Origin: Dyadobacter crusticola DSM 16708
GTDB lineage: Bacteria > Bacteroidota > Bacteroidia > Cytophagales > Spirosomataceae
Assembly: GCF_000701505.1 (NCBI RefSeq)
Contig: NZ_KL370786.1
Span: 202,468-266,467, forward strand
DNA: 64,000 nt
Direction of reading: 5' to 3'
In this document: positions 31,461 to 40,205 of the stretch, one piece after another
Numbering within the stretch: the first letter of the stretch is position 1
How the letters are laid out: each line of letters begins with the position of its first letter
Notes under the pieces: generated by a model
Seen by the model: only the letters and a program-made list of their open reading frames with translations
Database searches by the model: none
What the model was told of the DNA's origin: nothing
Made by a program: the position numbers and the translations under genes

Positions 31461-32778
31461 GAGAATGATTTGGCTGGCGGCCGGCGTGTTTTGGCTAGCA
31501 TCAAATAGCCAGGCATTTGCTCAGACTGCACGCACAATCACCCTGGAAGAGGCCATTGAAATGAGCCTGAAAAACAGCAAGCAGCTTAAATTAAGTCAGA
31601 CCAATGTGGACCTTGCCGGCCTGAGCATCCGCCAGATCAAGGAAAATCAACTGCCAAGTCTGAGTATTTCGGGCTCTTACCTGCGGGTAAATACGCCGAA
31701 CATCAACCTGAAATTCAGGCCAAGCACCAGCGACAGTACAGCGTCGGGATCAGCTACGCCGGAAGTACACCAGGTAATGTATGGAATGGCGAGTGCCGCA
31801 TTGCCGCTGTTCTCGGGATTTAAGTTCAAATACGGGCTTCAATCTGCGCATTACCTCGAAGAAGCCGCCAAGCTGGATGCAGAAGGCGACCGGGAGGCAG
31901 TGATTCAGAACACGATCGCCGCATACAGTAACCTTTATAAAGCAAAAAAATCGGTCGATCTGGTTGCTGAGAACTTGCTGAGAGAACGTCAGCGGGTGGA
32001 GGAATTTACTAACCGCGAGAAAAACGGAATGCTGGCCAGAAATGACCTCATGAAAGCCAAATTGCAGGAATCCAATGTGGAGCTGACCCTGCTGGACGCC
32101 GAAAATGATCTTAAAGTAACCACGATCAATATGGACCTGCTGCTGGGCTTACCTGAAAATACGCCGCTGCTTGCGGATTCAGCCAGCTTTATTCAGTTGC
32201 AGGAAGAAGGTAATGTGGGAGATTGGGAACAAAAGGCTTTGACAAATCGAAAAGACATTGCGGCTAACAGCATTCGCCAGAAAGCGGCCAACATCGACAT
32301 TAAGGGAGCCAAATCCGATTTTTATCCGAGTGTAGCTCTGACAGCCGGCTATGTCGCACTTAACATTCCGGGAGTAGCTGTGATACCCAATGCAGTCAAT
32401 GCGGGGATTGGCATCAGGTACGATGTGGCTTCGCTCTGGAAATCCGGCTCGAAAATTGCCCAGGCCCGCACCCACGCTTACCAGCTGCGGACAAACGAAG
32501 AGATACTCCTCGACCGCATTCACCTGGAAGTCAACACTGCTTATTACAACTATGTTTTGAGCAAAAGAAAAATAGATGTGTATGCAAAAGCAGTAGAGCA
32601 GGCGAGTGAAAATTACCGGATTACAAAAAATAAATACGACAACAGCCTGGTAACCACCACCGAACTCCTCGACGCAGACGTAGCACAGGTTCAATCCCAA
32701 ATCAACTACGAAGCTGCCAAAGCTGATGCGATAGTAGCATTCAAGCGCCTCGAACAAACGGCGGGAGTAATACAGTAG
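31438..32778 (+). CDS. TolC-family outer-membrane efflux protein
   Basis: The 446 residues have a signal peptide (WLAAGVFWLASNSQAFAQ) and two OEP repeats, starting TITLEEAIEMSLKNSKQLKLSQTNVDLA and, in the second half, DIAANSIRQKAANIDIKGAKSDFYPSVALTAGY; long coiled-coil hairpins follow each. It forms the outer-membrane channel for the EmrAB-type pump encoded next. Confidence 0.93.
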   Translation: MNTTIKIRRMIWLAAGVFWLASNSQAFAQTARTITLEEAIEMSLKNSKQLKLSQTNVDLAGLSIRQIKENQLPSLSISGSYLRVNTPNINLKFRPSTSDSTASGSATPEVHQVMYGMASAALPLFSGFKFKYGLQSAHYLEEAAKLDAEGDREAVIQNTIAAYSNLYKAKKSVDLVAENLLRERQRVEEFTNREKNGMLARNDLMKAKLQESNVELTLLDAENDLKVTTINMDLLLGLPENTPLLADSASFIQLQEEGNVGDWEQKALTNRKDIAANSIRQKAANIDIKGAKSDFYPSVALTAGYVALNIPGVAVIPNAVNAGIGIRYDVASLWKSGSKIAQARTHAYQLRTNEEILLDRIHLEVNTAYYNYVLSKRKIDVYAKAVEQASENYRITKNKYDNSLVTTTELLDADVAQVQSQINYEAAKADAIVAFKRLEQTAGVIQ

Positions 32779-32780
32779 GA

Positions 32781-32968
32781 GGAGGAAAGGGAGGAAGGAG
32801 GAAAGGGAGGAAGGAAGTTATTGGGTCATTTGTTGTTTGGGGTTGTTCGACGTTGTCCAATATCTATTCACTCATTCACTAACTCGCTCATTCACTCATT
32901 TTAATATTCAGTCATTCAGTCATTCAATCATTCCCCGTTCCACGGCGGATCATTCACTCATTCAAAAT
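32781..32968. repeat. Intergenic simple repeats: GGAGGA tandem and TCATTCAC tract
   Basis: Two perfect tandem copies of the 16-mer GGAGGAAAGGGAGGAA (32781-32796, 32797-32812) follow the tolC-like stop. From about 32865 to 32968 comes a tract of 7-8-base units of the type (T)CATTCAC/TCATTCAG. The same unit types recur at 35740-35842, 36540-36590 (GGAGGA type) and 41496-41760 (TCATTCA type). Confidence 0.75.
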
Positions 32969-32975
32969 TAAAATA

Positions 32976-34067
32976 ATGGAAACCGAAGAAACCACACCAA
33001 AAAAGAAGAGCAACCGCTTTATTATTATTCTGGCAGTATTGATTATTGCCGGCGGTACCTGGGGATTTACCAAGTATAACCACGGATTGCACCATGAAGA
33101 AACCGATGACGCGCAGGTTGATGCGAACATCAGTCCGGTTATCCCGAGAATATCGGGATATGTGACAGAGATTAAGGTTAAAGACAATCAGGAAGTTAAA
33201 AAAGGCGATACGTTGATTGTACTCGATAACCGCGATCAGCTGATCAGACTGGAACAGGCGAAAGCTGCATTGGCCGGGTCGGAAGGTAGCCTGGTGGTAG
33301 CAAATGCAACAACGAGCGCATCTGCGGCAAGTGGCATTACTTACGAAGCCAATGTTTCTATCGTAGAGGCGCAGATTGAAGAAGCCAAAGTTAATGTTTG
33401 GAGAGCTAATCAGGATTATGCGCGCTATGAAAACCTGATCAAAGACCACTCCATCACGCAGCAGGAATTTGAGCAAGCTTCTGCAACCAAACAGAGAGCA
33501 GAACGTCAGCTTGCAGTACTTGTAGCACAGAAAAACGCAGCGGAACGGCAGGCGAGAGCTGCCGGCAAACAAACCAGCGCGACTTCCAGACAAACTGCGG
33601 TAGCCAATGCAAACATCAAAGCACGGCAGGCTGAGATCGCAACTGCCGAATTGAACCTTTCATACACTGTTATTACCGCGCCTACCGCCGGCCGGGTCTC
33701 AAAAGTGAATGCACAGGTCGGACAGTATCTGCAAGCTGGTCAGTCATTATTCAGCATTATTTCAACTGACGAACCCTGGGTTGTAGCCAACTTCAAGGAA
33801 ACACAGCTGACTAAAATGAAGCTCGGACAGCGAGTGCTCGTGCATGTGGACGCTTATCCCGAGCATGAATTTGAAGCCAAAGTCGCTTCGTTCTCGCCGG
33901 CTACCGGCGCCCGCTTTGCCTTGCTTCCTCCTGATAATGCGAGTGGTAACTTCGTGAAGGTAGTGCAGCGTCTGCCGGTCCGCATTGAATTTGCAAAAGC
34001 TGACGACAAGCTGATTTCTCAACTGCGCCCGGGCATGAACGTGTTCGTGGACGTTGAGCTGGACTAA
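32976..34067 (+). CDS. HlyD/EmrA-type membrane fusion protein
   Basis: The 363 residues have one N-terminal membrane helix (RFIIILAVLIIAGGTWGFTKY), the split lipoyl domain (ISPVIPRISGYVTEIKVKDNQEVKKGDTLIVLDNRD ... VITAPTAGRVSKVNAQVGQYLQAGQSLFSII), an intervening alpha-helical coiled coil and a beta-barrel domain. It links the MFS pump to the TolC-like channel. Confidence 0.93.
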   Translation: METEETTPKKKSNRFIIILAVLIIAGGTWGFTKYNHGLHHEETDDAQVDANISPVIPRISGYVTEIKVKDNQEVKKGDTLIVLDNRDQLIRLEQAKAALAGSEGSLVVANATTSASAASGITYEANVSIVEAQIEEAKVNVWRANQDYARYENLIKDHSITQQEFEQASATKQRAERQLAVLVAQKNAAERQARAAGKQTSATSRQTAVANANIKARQAEIATAELNLSYTVITAPTAGRVSKVNAQVGQYLQAGQSLFSIISTDEPWVVANFKETQLTKMKLGQRVLVHVDAYPEHEFEAKVASFSPATGARFALLPPDNASGNFVKVVQRLPVRIEFAKADDKLISQLRPGMNVFVDVELD

Positions 34068-34101
34068 GGTATTTAATCGATAATCTTGAACATCAATCAG
34101 G

Positions 34102-35676
34102 ATGGAATTACAGGAATCGCTCGTAGAATACGGGTATAGAAGGGTGATTATCACCATTACCGCGGTGCTGTGTGCACTCCTGGAAATCGTTGACACGACG
34201 ATCGTCAACGTGGCCCTGAACGACATGCGTGGTAACCTCGGCGGTACATTGTCCGAAGTGAGCTGGGTAATTACCGCCTACGCAGTCGGTAATGTGATTA
34301 TCGTACCGATGACAAGCTGGCTTTCGCAGCAGTTTGGCAGGAGGAACTACTTTGCAGCGTCCATTATCATCTTTACGGTCGCATCATTTCTCTGCGGTAA
34401 TGCAAACAACATCTGGGAGCTGGTGTTTTTCAGGTTGATCCAGGGATTCGGCGGTGGCGCATTGCTGGTAACTGCACAAACACTGATCACAGAAAGCTAT
34501 CCACCCGAGAAACGCGGCATTGCGCAGGCTATCTATGGTTTAGGTGTGATCGTGGGACCTACATTAGGTCCGCCGCTGGGAGGTTATATTGTTGATAATT
34601 ACAGCTGGCCATACATTTTTTACATCAATATCCCGCTTGGTATCGTAGCAGCAATGCTGACGCTGCAATATGTGAGAAGTCCGCGCTATGCCGAGAAGAA
34701 AAGCAGCAGCGAAATAGACTGGTGGGGGATTATCTTCCTGGCAGTAGCAGTGGGTTCTTTGCAGTATGTTTTGGAAAAAGGGCAGGAGGAAGACTGGTTT
34801 AACGATGAGATTATCCTGATTTTATCCATTACCACTGTTTTCGCATTCTTCTTCTTCATCTGGCGCGAGCTTACCTATAAAAACCCGATCGTAAACCTGC
34901 GGGTGTTGTCGAATGGAAACCTGAGAGTGGGAACTATCCTGTCGTTCATTCTAGGATTTGGATTGTACGGATCTACGTTCATTATCCCGCTTTATACGCA
35001 GGCTACGCTGGGCTGGACAGCCACGCAATCCGGGATGCTGATGGTACCTGCGGCTGTCGTAACAGCGATGATGATGCCGGTAGTTGGACAGCTCTTGCAG
35101 CGCGGCGTAAAGCAGCAGTATCTTGTCGCGATCGGGATGATTTTCTTTTTCATATATAGTTATTGGGGATACCTGATCCTCACTCCGGATACCGGCTCAG
35201 ATGCATTCTTCAATATGCTGATCGTTCGCGGGATCGGACTGGGATTATTGTTTGTTCCGATCACAACACTTGCATTGTCGACATTGAAAGGTCGTGAAAT
35301 TGGCGAAGGCGCCGCTTTTACAGGAATGATGCGCCAGCTTGGCGGTTCATTCGGGGTGGCGGTGATCACCACCTTTATCGCCCGCCAGAATATGCTGCAC
35401 CGGAATGATCTGGTGAGCAAGCTGGACATTAACAATCCGGCCGTGCAACAGCGGGTCGAAGGCTTGCAGCATTCGTTTATAGCCAAAGGAATGACATCCG
35501 ATGTTGCCCTGAAAAGCGGCTATAAGATCCTTGATTTTACGGTATCAAAACAGGCGCAGGTAATGTCTTATATGGATGTTTTCCTATACCTGGGAGTTCT
35601 ATTTCTGATCTGCGTTCCATTTGTACTCTGGACCAAAAGCGGCAAAGCAAAAGTGGACACATCAGCAGTGCATTAA
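34102..35676 (+). CDS. DHA2-family MFS drug transporter, EmrB type
   Basis: The 524 residues have 14 predicted helices with DHA2 motifs (LEIVDTTIVNVALNDMRGNLGGTLSEVSWVITAYAVGNVIIVPMTSWLSQQFGRR; FFRLIQGFGGGALL; GLGVIVGPTLGPPLGGYI). It exports hydrophobic compounds by proton antiport with the upstream EmrA- and TolC-like partners. It is the last gene of the TetR-controlled operon. Confidence 0.94.
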   Translation: MELQESLVEYGYRRVIITITAVLCALLEIVDTTIVNVALNDMRGNLGGTLSEVSWVITAYAVGNVIIVPMTSWLSQQFGRRNYFAASIIIFTVASFLCGNANNIWELVFFRLIQGFGGGALLVTAQTLITESYPPEKRGIAQAIYGLGVIVGPTLGPPLGGYIVDNYSWPYIFYINIPLGIVAAMLTLQYVRSPRYAEKKSSSEIDWWGIIFLAVAVGSLQYVLEKGQEEDWFNDEIILILSITTVFAFFFFIWRELTYKNPIVNLRVLSNGNLRVGTILSFILGFGLYGSTFIIPLYTQATLGWTATQSGMLMVPAAVVTAMMMPVVGQLLQRGVKQQYLVAIGMIFFFIYSYWGYLILTPDTGSDAFFNMLIVRGIGLGLLFVPITTLALSTLKGREIGEGAAFTGMMRQLGGSFGVAVITTFIARQNMLHRNDLVSKLDINNPAVQQRVEGLQHSFIAKGMTSDVALKSGYKILDFTVSKQAQVMSYMDVFLYLGVLFLICVPFVLWTKSGKAKVDTSAVH

Positions 35677-35701
35677 ATTTTAAGTGTAGTAGTATTATGG
35701 A

Positions 35702-35738
35702 AGAAGCTCTCCGGTTCCGGGGAGCTTCTCTTTTTTTT
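35702..35738 (+). terminator. Terminator of the efflux operon
   Basis: Stem AGAAGCTC (35702-35709) / GAGCTTCT (35722-35729), extended by CC/GG, followed by T8. Confidence 0.85.
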
Positions 35739-35739
35739 A

Positions 35740-35842
35740 AAGGTAGAAAAGGGAAGAAGGGGAGGATGGAGGAAGGATTCTGATGTGTCTATCAACCGTC
35801 TTACTTCCTCCCTTTCCTCCGTCCTCCATTCTCCCTTTAAAT
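35740..35842. repeat. Imperfect inverted repeat of purine- and pyrimidine-rich arms
   Basis: A purine arm (about 35740-35778, GGGAGGATGGAGGAAGGA type) faces a pyrimidine arm (about 35812-35840, TTCCTCCCTTTCCTCC type), so the transcript could fold into a long imperfect hairpin. It lies between the efflux terminator and the toxin-antitoxin pair. Confidence 0.65.
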
Positions 35843-35913
35843 AATTGCCTGTACCTAAGAACATTTCTTTCAAAAATCATTGTTAAGTTGTAGAACCATT
35901 AAAGATCTGTAAA

Positions 35914-36141
35914 ATGGAACAGGCGACAAAACTGAACGAGATGCAGCTGTTTATGCTACGAATGTTCGAGAAGCAGCTGAACGCAAAACAAGAGCAGGAA
36001 ATTAAGCAGCTGCTTTCCGACTATTTTGCAAAGCAGATTGACGAGGAAATGGACCGGCTGTGGGAAGAAAAGGATTTATCACAACAGAAACTCGACGAAG
36101 CATTGAAATCTCACAAACGCACTGAATATCGAGCTTCTTGA
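35914..36141 (+). CDS. Putative antitoxin of a PIN toxin
   Basis: The 75-residue protein is wholly helical and charged (EMQLFMLRMFEKQLNAKQEQEIKQLLSDYFAKQIDEEMDRLWEEK), as expected for a small antitoxin that inserts a helix into a PIN active site. No HTH or ribbon-helix-helix is evident. Its TGA overlaps the TTG start of the PIN gene, typical translational coupling of toxin-antitoxin operons. Confidence 0.72.
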   Translation: MEQATKLNEMQLFMLRMFEKQLNAKQEQEIKQLLSDYFAKQIDEEMDRLWEEKDLSQQKLDEALKSHKRTEYRAS

Positions 36142-36536
36142 TCCTTGTAATCGACACCAACTGCCTTCTGGTCAGCATTCCCAGGCAATCTAACTCGCGC
36201 TGGCTCTTCGACGAAATGAAAAGTGGCAAATTCCAGTTTGGGATTACCAATGACATTTTGGAAGAATATGAGGAGGTACTAGGCAATTTTTATTCTCCTA
36301 CGCTTGCGACGAATGTGATAGAACTTCTTCTTAACCTCCCAAACGGCATCCCGGTCACTCCCTATTACAAATGGAGCCTAATTAAAGATCAGGACGACAA
36401 CAAGTTTGTAGATTGTGCTATTGCTTGTCAGGCAGATTACATCATCACGCACGATAGGCATTTCGGCGCATTGACTAAAATCGAGTTTCCAAAAGTTCAT
36501 ACCCTTAAAATGGAGGAATTAAAAGGGAAACTTTAA
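36138..36536 (+). CDS. PIN-domain ribonuclease toxin
   Basis: The TTG start (36138) overlaps the antitoxin stop as TTGA; no ATG is suitable. The 132 residues show the PIN acidic set: D6 in VIDTN, Glu in ILEEYEEVLG, and Asp in KFVDCAIACQADYIITHDRHF. It should cleave RNA when free of antitoxin. It belongs to the group annotated as putative PIN-family toxin component. Confidence 0.82.
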   Translation: MILVIDTNCLLVSIPRQSNSRWLFDEMKSGKFQFGITNDILEEYEEVLGNFYSPTLATNVIELLLNLPNGIPVTPYYKWSLIKDQDDNKFVDCAIACQADYIITHDRHFGALTKIEFPKVHTLKMEELKGKL

Positions 36537-36539
36537 ACC

Positions 36540-36590
36540 CTTCTTCCCGTTCCTCCATTCTTCCTTTCCTCCCGTTATTCCCTACTTTTA
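36540..36590. repeat. Pyrimidine-rich CCTCC/TTCC repeat tract
   Basis: The tract CCTCCATTCTTCCTTTCCTCCC and flanks resembles the pyrimidine arm at 35812-35840. Together they bracket the toxin-antitoxin genes. Confidence 0.55.
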
Positions 36591-36611
36591 CCCCCTCACT
36601 GAAAAAATACC

Positions 36612-38183
36612 GTGCATCAGAATTATTACTTTCTAAAACAACTCGCCGCCAGGCTTCATCAGGAACTGGCGGGAAAATACTTTATTGAAGCATTCAGTCA
36701 GGAAAAGGACGAGCTGATCCTCGTATTTGCAGCAAGCGATGAAGAGGAGACCCTATTAACCCCGTTTTTCATCAAAGCCACACTTACTTCCCGCTTTGCC
36801 TGCCTCAGCTTTCCCGATAAGTTCGATCGTGCCCGTAAGAATAGTGTCAATCTTTTTACTGATTTTAAATCAAAGAAAATAGATCACGTACGTGTTTTCA
36901 AAAATGAAAGAGCCTTTGAAATCCGGTTTGCAGAAGGGAATGCTCTGGTTTTCAAAATGTTTGGTAATCGATCGAACCTGATTTCATTTGATAGTTCAGG
37001 AAATGTAATGCAGCTTTTTAATAATAAGCTCGCCGCAGATAAAGCACTGAACATAAATGCACTGGACCGGCAAATAGACCAGTCTTTCCCTGCATACATC
37101 AGAAATGAACTGGATCACAAGCCTTTATTTCCAACCTTCGGGAAATTGGTTAATGCATATCTAACTGAGAAATCGAATGGGATTGAAGCACCCGAGTCAC
37201 GCTGGGAAAGGATCCAGGATACGCTGCAACAACTCAATTCTTCTCAGTTCTTCTTGGTAAAAGTGGACGGAGAACCAGCGCTTTCGCTTCTTGAAACAGG
37301 CGAGCTGATCCAGCAATTTACCGACCCGATTGAAGCCCTGAATGCTTTTTACATTACCTATATCCGTCTGAGCGGACTGGAAAGGGAGAGGGCTGAATGG
37401 ATCAGGGTACTCCGCAAACGCATTCAGCAGACGGATAACTATCTTGAAAATACATTCCAGAAGTTGGTAGAACTGGAAAGTGCGGTCAAGAATGATGAGA
37501 TCGGGAATATTATCATGGCCAATCTGCACACGATCCCGGAACGCGCAGAGGTTGTGGAGCTTTTTGACTTTTACCGGGAAGCCCCGATTCGGATTAAACT
37601 CAAAAAGGAACTTTCAGCCCAAAAAAACGCTGAGAACTACTATCGAAAAGCTAAAAATGAAAAGATAGAAATTGGCCGGCTCAACGACAGCCTCGCATTC
37701 CGGGAGAAGGAGCGGGCCGAGTTGAGCGTGCATCTCGAAAATATAGTAGAGATCGATTCGTTGAGGGAGTTAAGGACTTATATCAAAACCAATCAACTCG
37801 ATAGTAAGAAAACCGAGGTGCCCGTGAGTGAGTTGTTCAAACGCATTGAATTCATGGGTTACACTATTTTGGTCGGCCGGAATGCGAAGAACAATGATGT
37901 GCTGACCAAGCAATTTGCTTCAAAAGAAGATCTTTGGCTGCATGCAAAGGACGTAACCGGCTCGCATGTGGTTGTCAAAAACCAGCCTGGCAAAACTTTC
38001 CCGGCACCTGTGATTGAGCGTGCCGCTGAGCTGGCCGCATTCTATTCAAAGCGTAAAAATGACTCGCTTTGTCCCGTGATCTACACGCCGAAAAAGTATG
38101 TAAGAAAGCCAAAAGGGCTGCCGGAAGGGGCTGTGGTGATTGACAAGGAATCGGTGATTATGGTTGTTGCAAAAGGCGAATAA
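36612..38183 (+). CDS. RqcH/NFACT-family ribosome-quality-control protein
   Basis: The GTG start at 36612 gives 523 residues. There is an NFACT-N region (YFLKQLAARLHQELAGKYFIEAFSQEKDELILVF), a central coiled coil (about 290-400) and an NFACT-R domain (KEDLWLHAKDVTGSHVVVKN ... AAFYSKRKNDSLCPVIYTPKKYVRKPKG). RqcH binds stalled 50S-peptidyl-tRNA complexes and directs Ala tailing. It is somewhat shorter than the Bacillus homologue. Confidence 0.85.
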   Translation: MHQNYYFLKQLAARLHQELAGKYFIEAFSQEKDELILVFAASDEEETLLTPFFIKATLTSRFACLSFPDKFDRARKNSVNLFTDFKSKKIDHVRVFKNERAFEIRFAEGNALVFKMFGNRSNLISFDSSGNVMQLFNNKLAADKALNINALDRQIDQSFPAYIRNELDHKPLFPTFGKLVNAYLTEKSNGIEAPESRWERIQDTLQQLNSSQFFLVKVDGEPALSLLETGELIQQFTDPIEALNAFYITYIRLSGLERERAEWIRVLRKRIQQTDNYLENTFQKLVELESAVKNDEIGNIIMANLHTIPERAEVVELFDFYREAPIRIKLKKELSAQKNAENYYRKAKNEKIEIGRLNDSLAFREKERAELSVHLENIVEIDSLRELRTYIKTNQLDSKKTEVPVSELFKRIEFMGYTILVGRNAKNNDVLTKQFASKEDLWLHAKDVTGSHVVVKNQPGKTFPAPVIERAAELAAFYSKRKNDSLCPVIYTPKKYVRKPKGLPEGAVVIDKESVIMVVAKGE

Positions 38184-38253
38184 CCGGCTTTGATATGTGT
38201 GATGATATGACGAACTTCGTGTGAAATTAGAGAACCGGAATTTATAGTGCAGA

Positions 38254-40164
38254 ATGCTTGAAAATCGTCGATTTGTAATTATTGGATTTTTCTCATTAGT
38301 AGGTTTAATATACTTATTGCGGCTCTTCTACCTACAAGTCCTTGACGAAAGTTACTCCATCGAATCGTCGAGCAATTCCATCAAAAGAGTAATTGAAATT
38401 CCCTTTCGTGGCCAGATTTATGACCGTTACGGAAAGCTGATCGTGTACAATACCCCCGTTTACGACTTGCTGGTAACCCCTGCCAAAGCCAGAGTGGAGG
38501 ATACATTGCGTTTTTGTCAGGTTTTAGGCATTGAAAGGCGCGATTTTGATAGCTTAATGGCGGCAGCAAGTGCGTACAGCCGCGTGAAGCCGTCGCTCTT
38601 TCTCAGGCAGCTTTCCAAGGAGGACTTTGCGTCTATTCAGGACGTTATGGTTGATTATGCGGGATTTGAATTTGCCAAAAGCTCATTAAGAACCTACACT
38701 GCGCCTACGCTGGCAAATACACTTGGCTATGTAAGTGAGATCACCAAATCTCAGCTGGAAAAGCAGGAGGAGCCTTACTATCGGCAGAGCGACTACATTG
38801 GGCAGAGCGGGATTGAGAAGATTTATGAAAATGAGCTACGCGGCAAACGAGGGACCAAGTTCGTCATGCAGAATGTGAATGGTGTGTACAAAGGTCCGTG
38901 GAAAAACGGGGAGCTGGACACCATGGCCGTGGCAGGAGAGAATCTTCATACCGGGATTGACCTTGAAGTACAACAATATGCTGATAGTTTGATGGTCAAC
39001 AAAGTAGGCAGCGTAGTGGCTATTGAACCAAAAACAGGTCAGATCATCGCTATGGTATCCGCACCAACTTACGATCCCAACATCCTGGCAAGCAGGTATT
39101 TTTCCAAAAACTTCGCCGCACTGGCGCGAAATCCGTATAAACCGCTTTTTAACAGACCGGTTATGGCAAGCTACCGCCCGGGATCGACTTTCAAGCTGAT
39201 CCAGGCACTGATCGGTTTGCAGGAAGGCGTGATCACGCCGGGAAGTGGGTTTACGCATGCAAATTGCCCGATGGGTTGTCATAATCACCCGGCTACCGGT
39301 ACTGTGGCTCTTGGTGTAATGCATTCGTGCAACCCTTATTTCTACAATGTATTCCGCAGGCTGATTTACAAGAACAATATATCAAATACGTTTCGCGCCT
39401 CGGCAGTCGGGCTCGATGCCTGGCACGATGCGATCAGCAAGTTTGGGATCGGTCAGCGCCTGGGGATTGACCTTCCTAGCGAATACAAGGGAAACCTGCC
39501 CAATAAAAAGTACTATGACCGTTTCTACGGCGAGTACCGGTGGAAGTTCTCAAACATTTATTCTTTGAGTATCGGCGAAGGCGAATTACTCATTACTCCT
39601 TTGAAAATGGCGAATGTGGCAGCGATTATAGCAAACAGGGGCTACTTCTACACTCCTCACGTAATTCACGGCATTGGCGATAAAAAGTATGTAAAACCTG
39701 AATACCTTGTCCGCCACGATAGCGGTGTCGATCCGCACAACTTTGATCCTGTCATTGAAGGAATGGTCGGAGCGGTGGAAGGTGGTACCGCGCGGCGCTC
39801 ACGCGTGGAGGGTATCACCATTGCGGGTAAAACGGGTACTTCCCAAAACAAGCGCGGCGACGATAGTTCTATTTTCATTGCATTCGCTCCGGTAGATGAC
39901 CCCAAGATCGCAATCGCTGTTTTTGTGGAATATGCAGGAGCCGGTGGATCCGCTGCTGCGCCGATCGCTAACCTTGTTATTGAAAAATACCTGACAAGAA
40001 AAGTGACCAACAAGGCCCTGGAAGAGCGAATGCTCAAAGCAGATTTCATGAGCAAAGTGATACTGCCCGGTCAGAAAAAGCCGGTTCCGGTGGATACCAC
40101 CAAGAAAAAGCCAGCGCCTGAAAAACCTTCTGCCCAAACTAAGCCCGTGGCAGTTAACCCTTAA
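38254..40164 (+). CDS. mrdA: Penicillin-binding protein 2, elongation transpeptidase
   Basis: The 636 residues comprise one N-terminal membrane anchor (RFVIIGFFSLVGLIYLLRLFYLQVL), a pedestal domain (RGQIYDRYGKLIVYNTPVYDLLV) and a transpeptidase domain with S311-T-F-K314 (YRPGSTFKLIQ), an SCN-like HSCNPYF segment and KTGTSQNKRG. It cross-links peptidoglycan during side-wall growth with RodA, encoded 41 bases downstream. The Pro/Lys-rich tail is probably disordered. Confidence 0.95.
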   Translation: MLENRRFVIIGFFSLVGLIYLLRLFYLQVLDESYSIESSSNSIKRVIEIPFRGQIYDRYGKLIVYNTPVYDLLVTPAKARVEDTLRFCQVLGIERRDFDSLMAAASAYSRVKPSLFLRQLSKEDFASIQDVMVDYAGFEFAKSSLRTYTAPTLANTLGYVSEITKSQLEKQEEPYYRQSDYIGQSGIEKIYENELRGKRGTKFVMQNVNGVYKGPWKNGELDTMAVAGENLHTGIDLEVQQYADSLMVNKVGSVVAIEPKTGQIIAMVSAPTYDPNILASRYFSKNFAALARNPYKPLFNRPVMASYRPGSTFKLIQALIGLQEGVITPGSGFTHANCPMGCHNHPATGTVALGVMHSCNPYFYNVFRRLIYKNNISNTFRASAVGLDAWHDAISKFGIGQRLGIDLPSEYKGNLPNKKYYDRFYGEYRWKFSNIYSLSIGEGELLITPLKMANVAAIIANRGYFYTPHVIHGIGDKKYVKPEYLVRHDSGVDPHNFDPVIEGMVGAVEGGTARRSRVEGITIAGKTGTSQNKRGDDSSIFIAFAPVDDPKIAIAVFVEYAGAGGSAAAPIANLVIEKYLTRKVTNKALEERMLKADFMSKVILPGQKKPVPVDTTKKKPAPEKPSAQTKPVAVNP

Positions 40165-40205
40165 ATTTCTCCTGAAAGGGATTCACATATTCAAATACCT
40201 GACAC

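Noticed and set aside
32781-32968. Possible CRISPR array
   Set aside because: Units are only 7-16 bases, without spacers of constant length and without cas genes.
35673-35873. Minus-strand 66-codon frame over the efflux terminator
   Set aside because: It runs through the terminator and the purine/pyrimidine repeat and has low-complexity composition.
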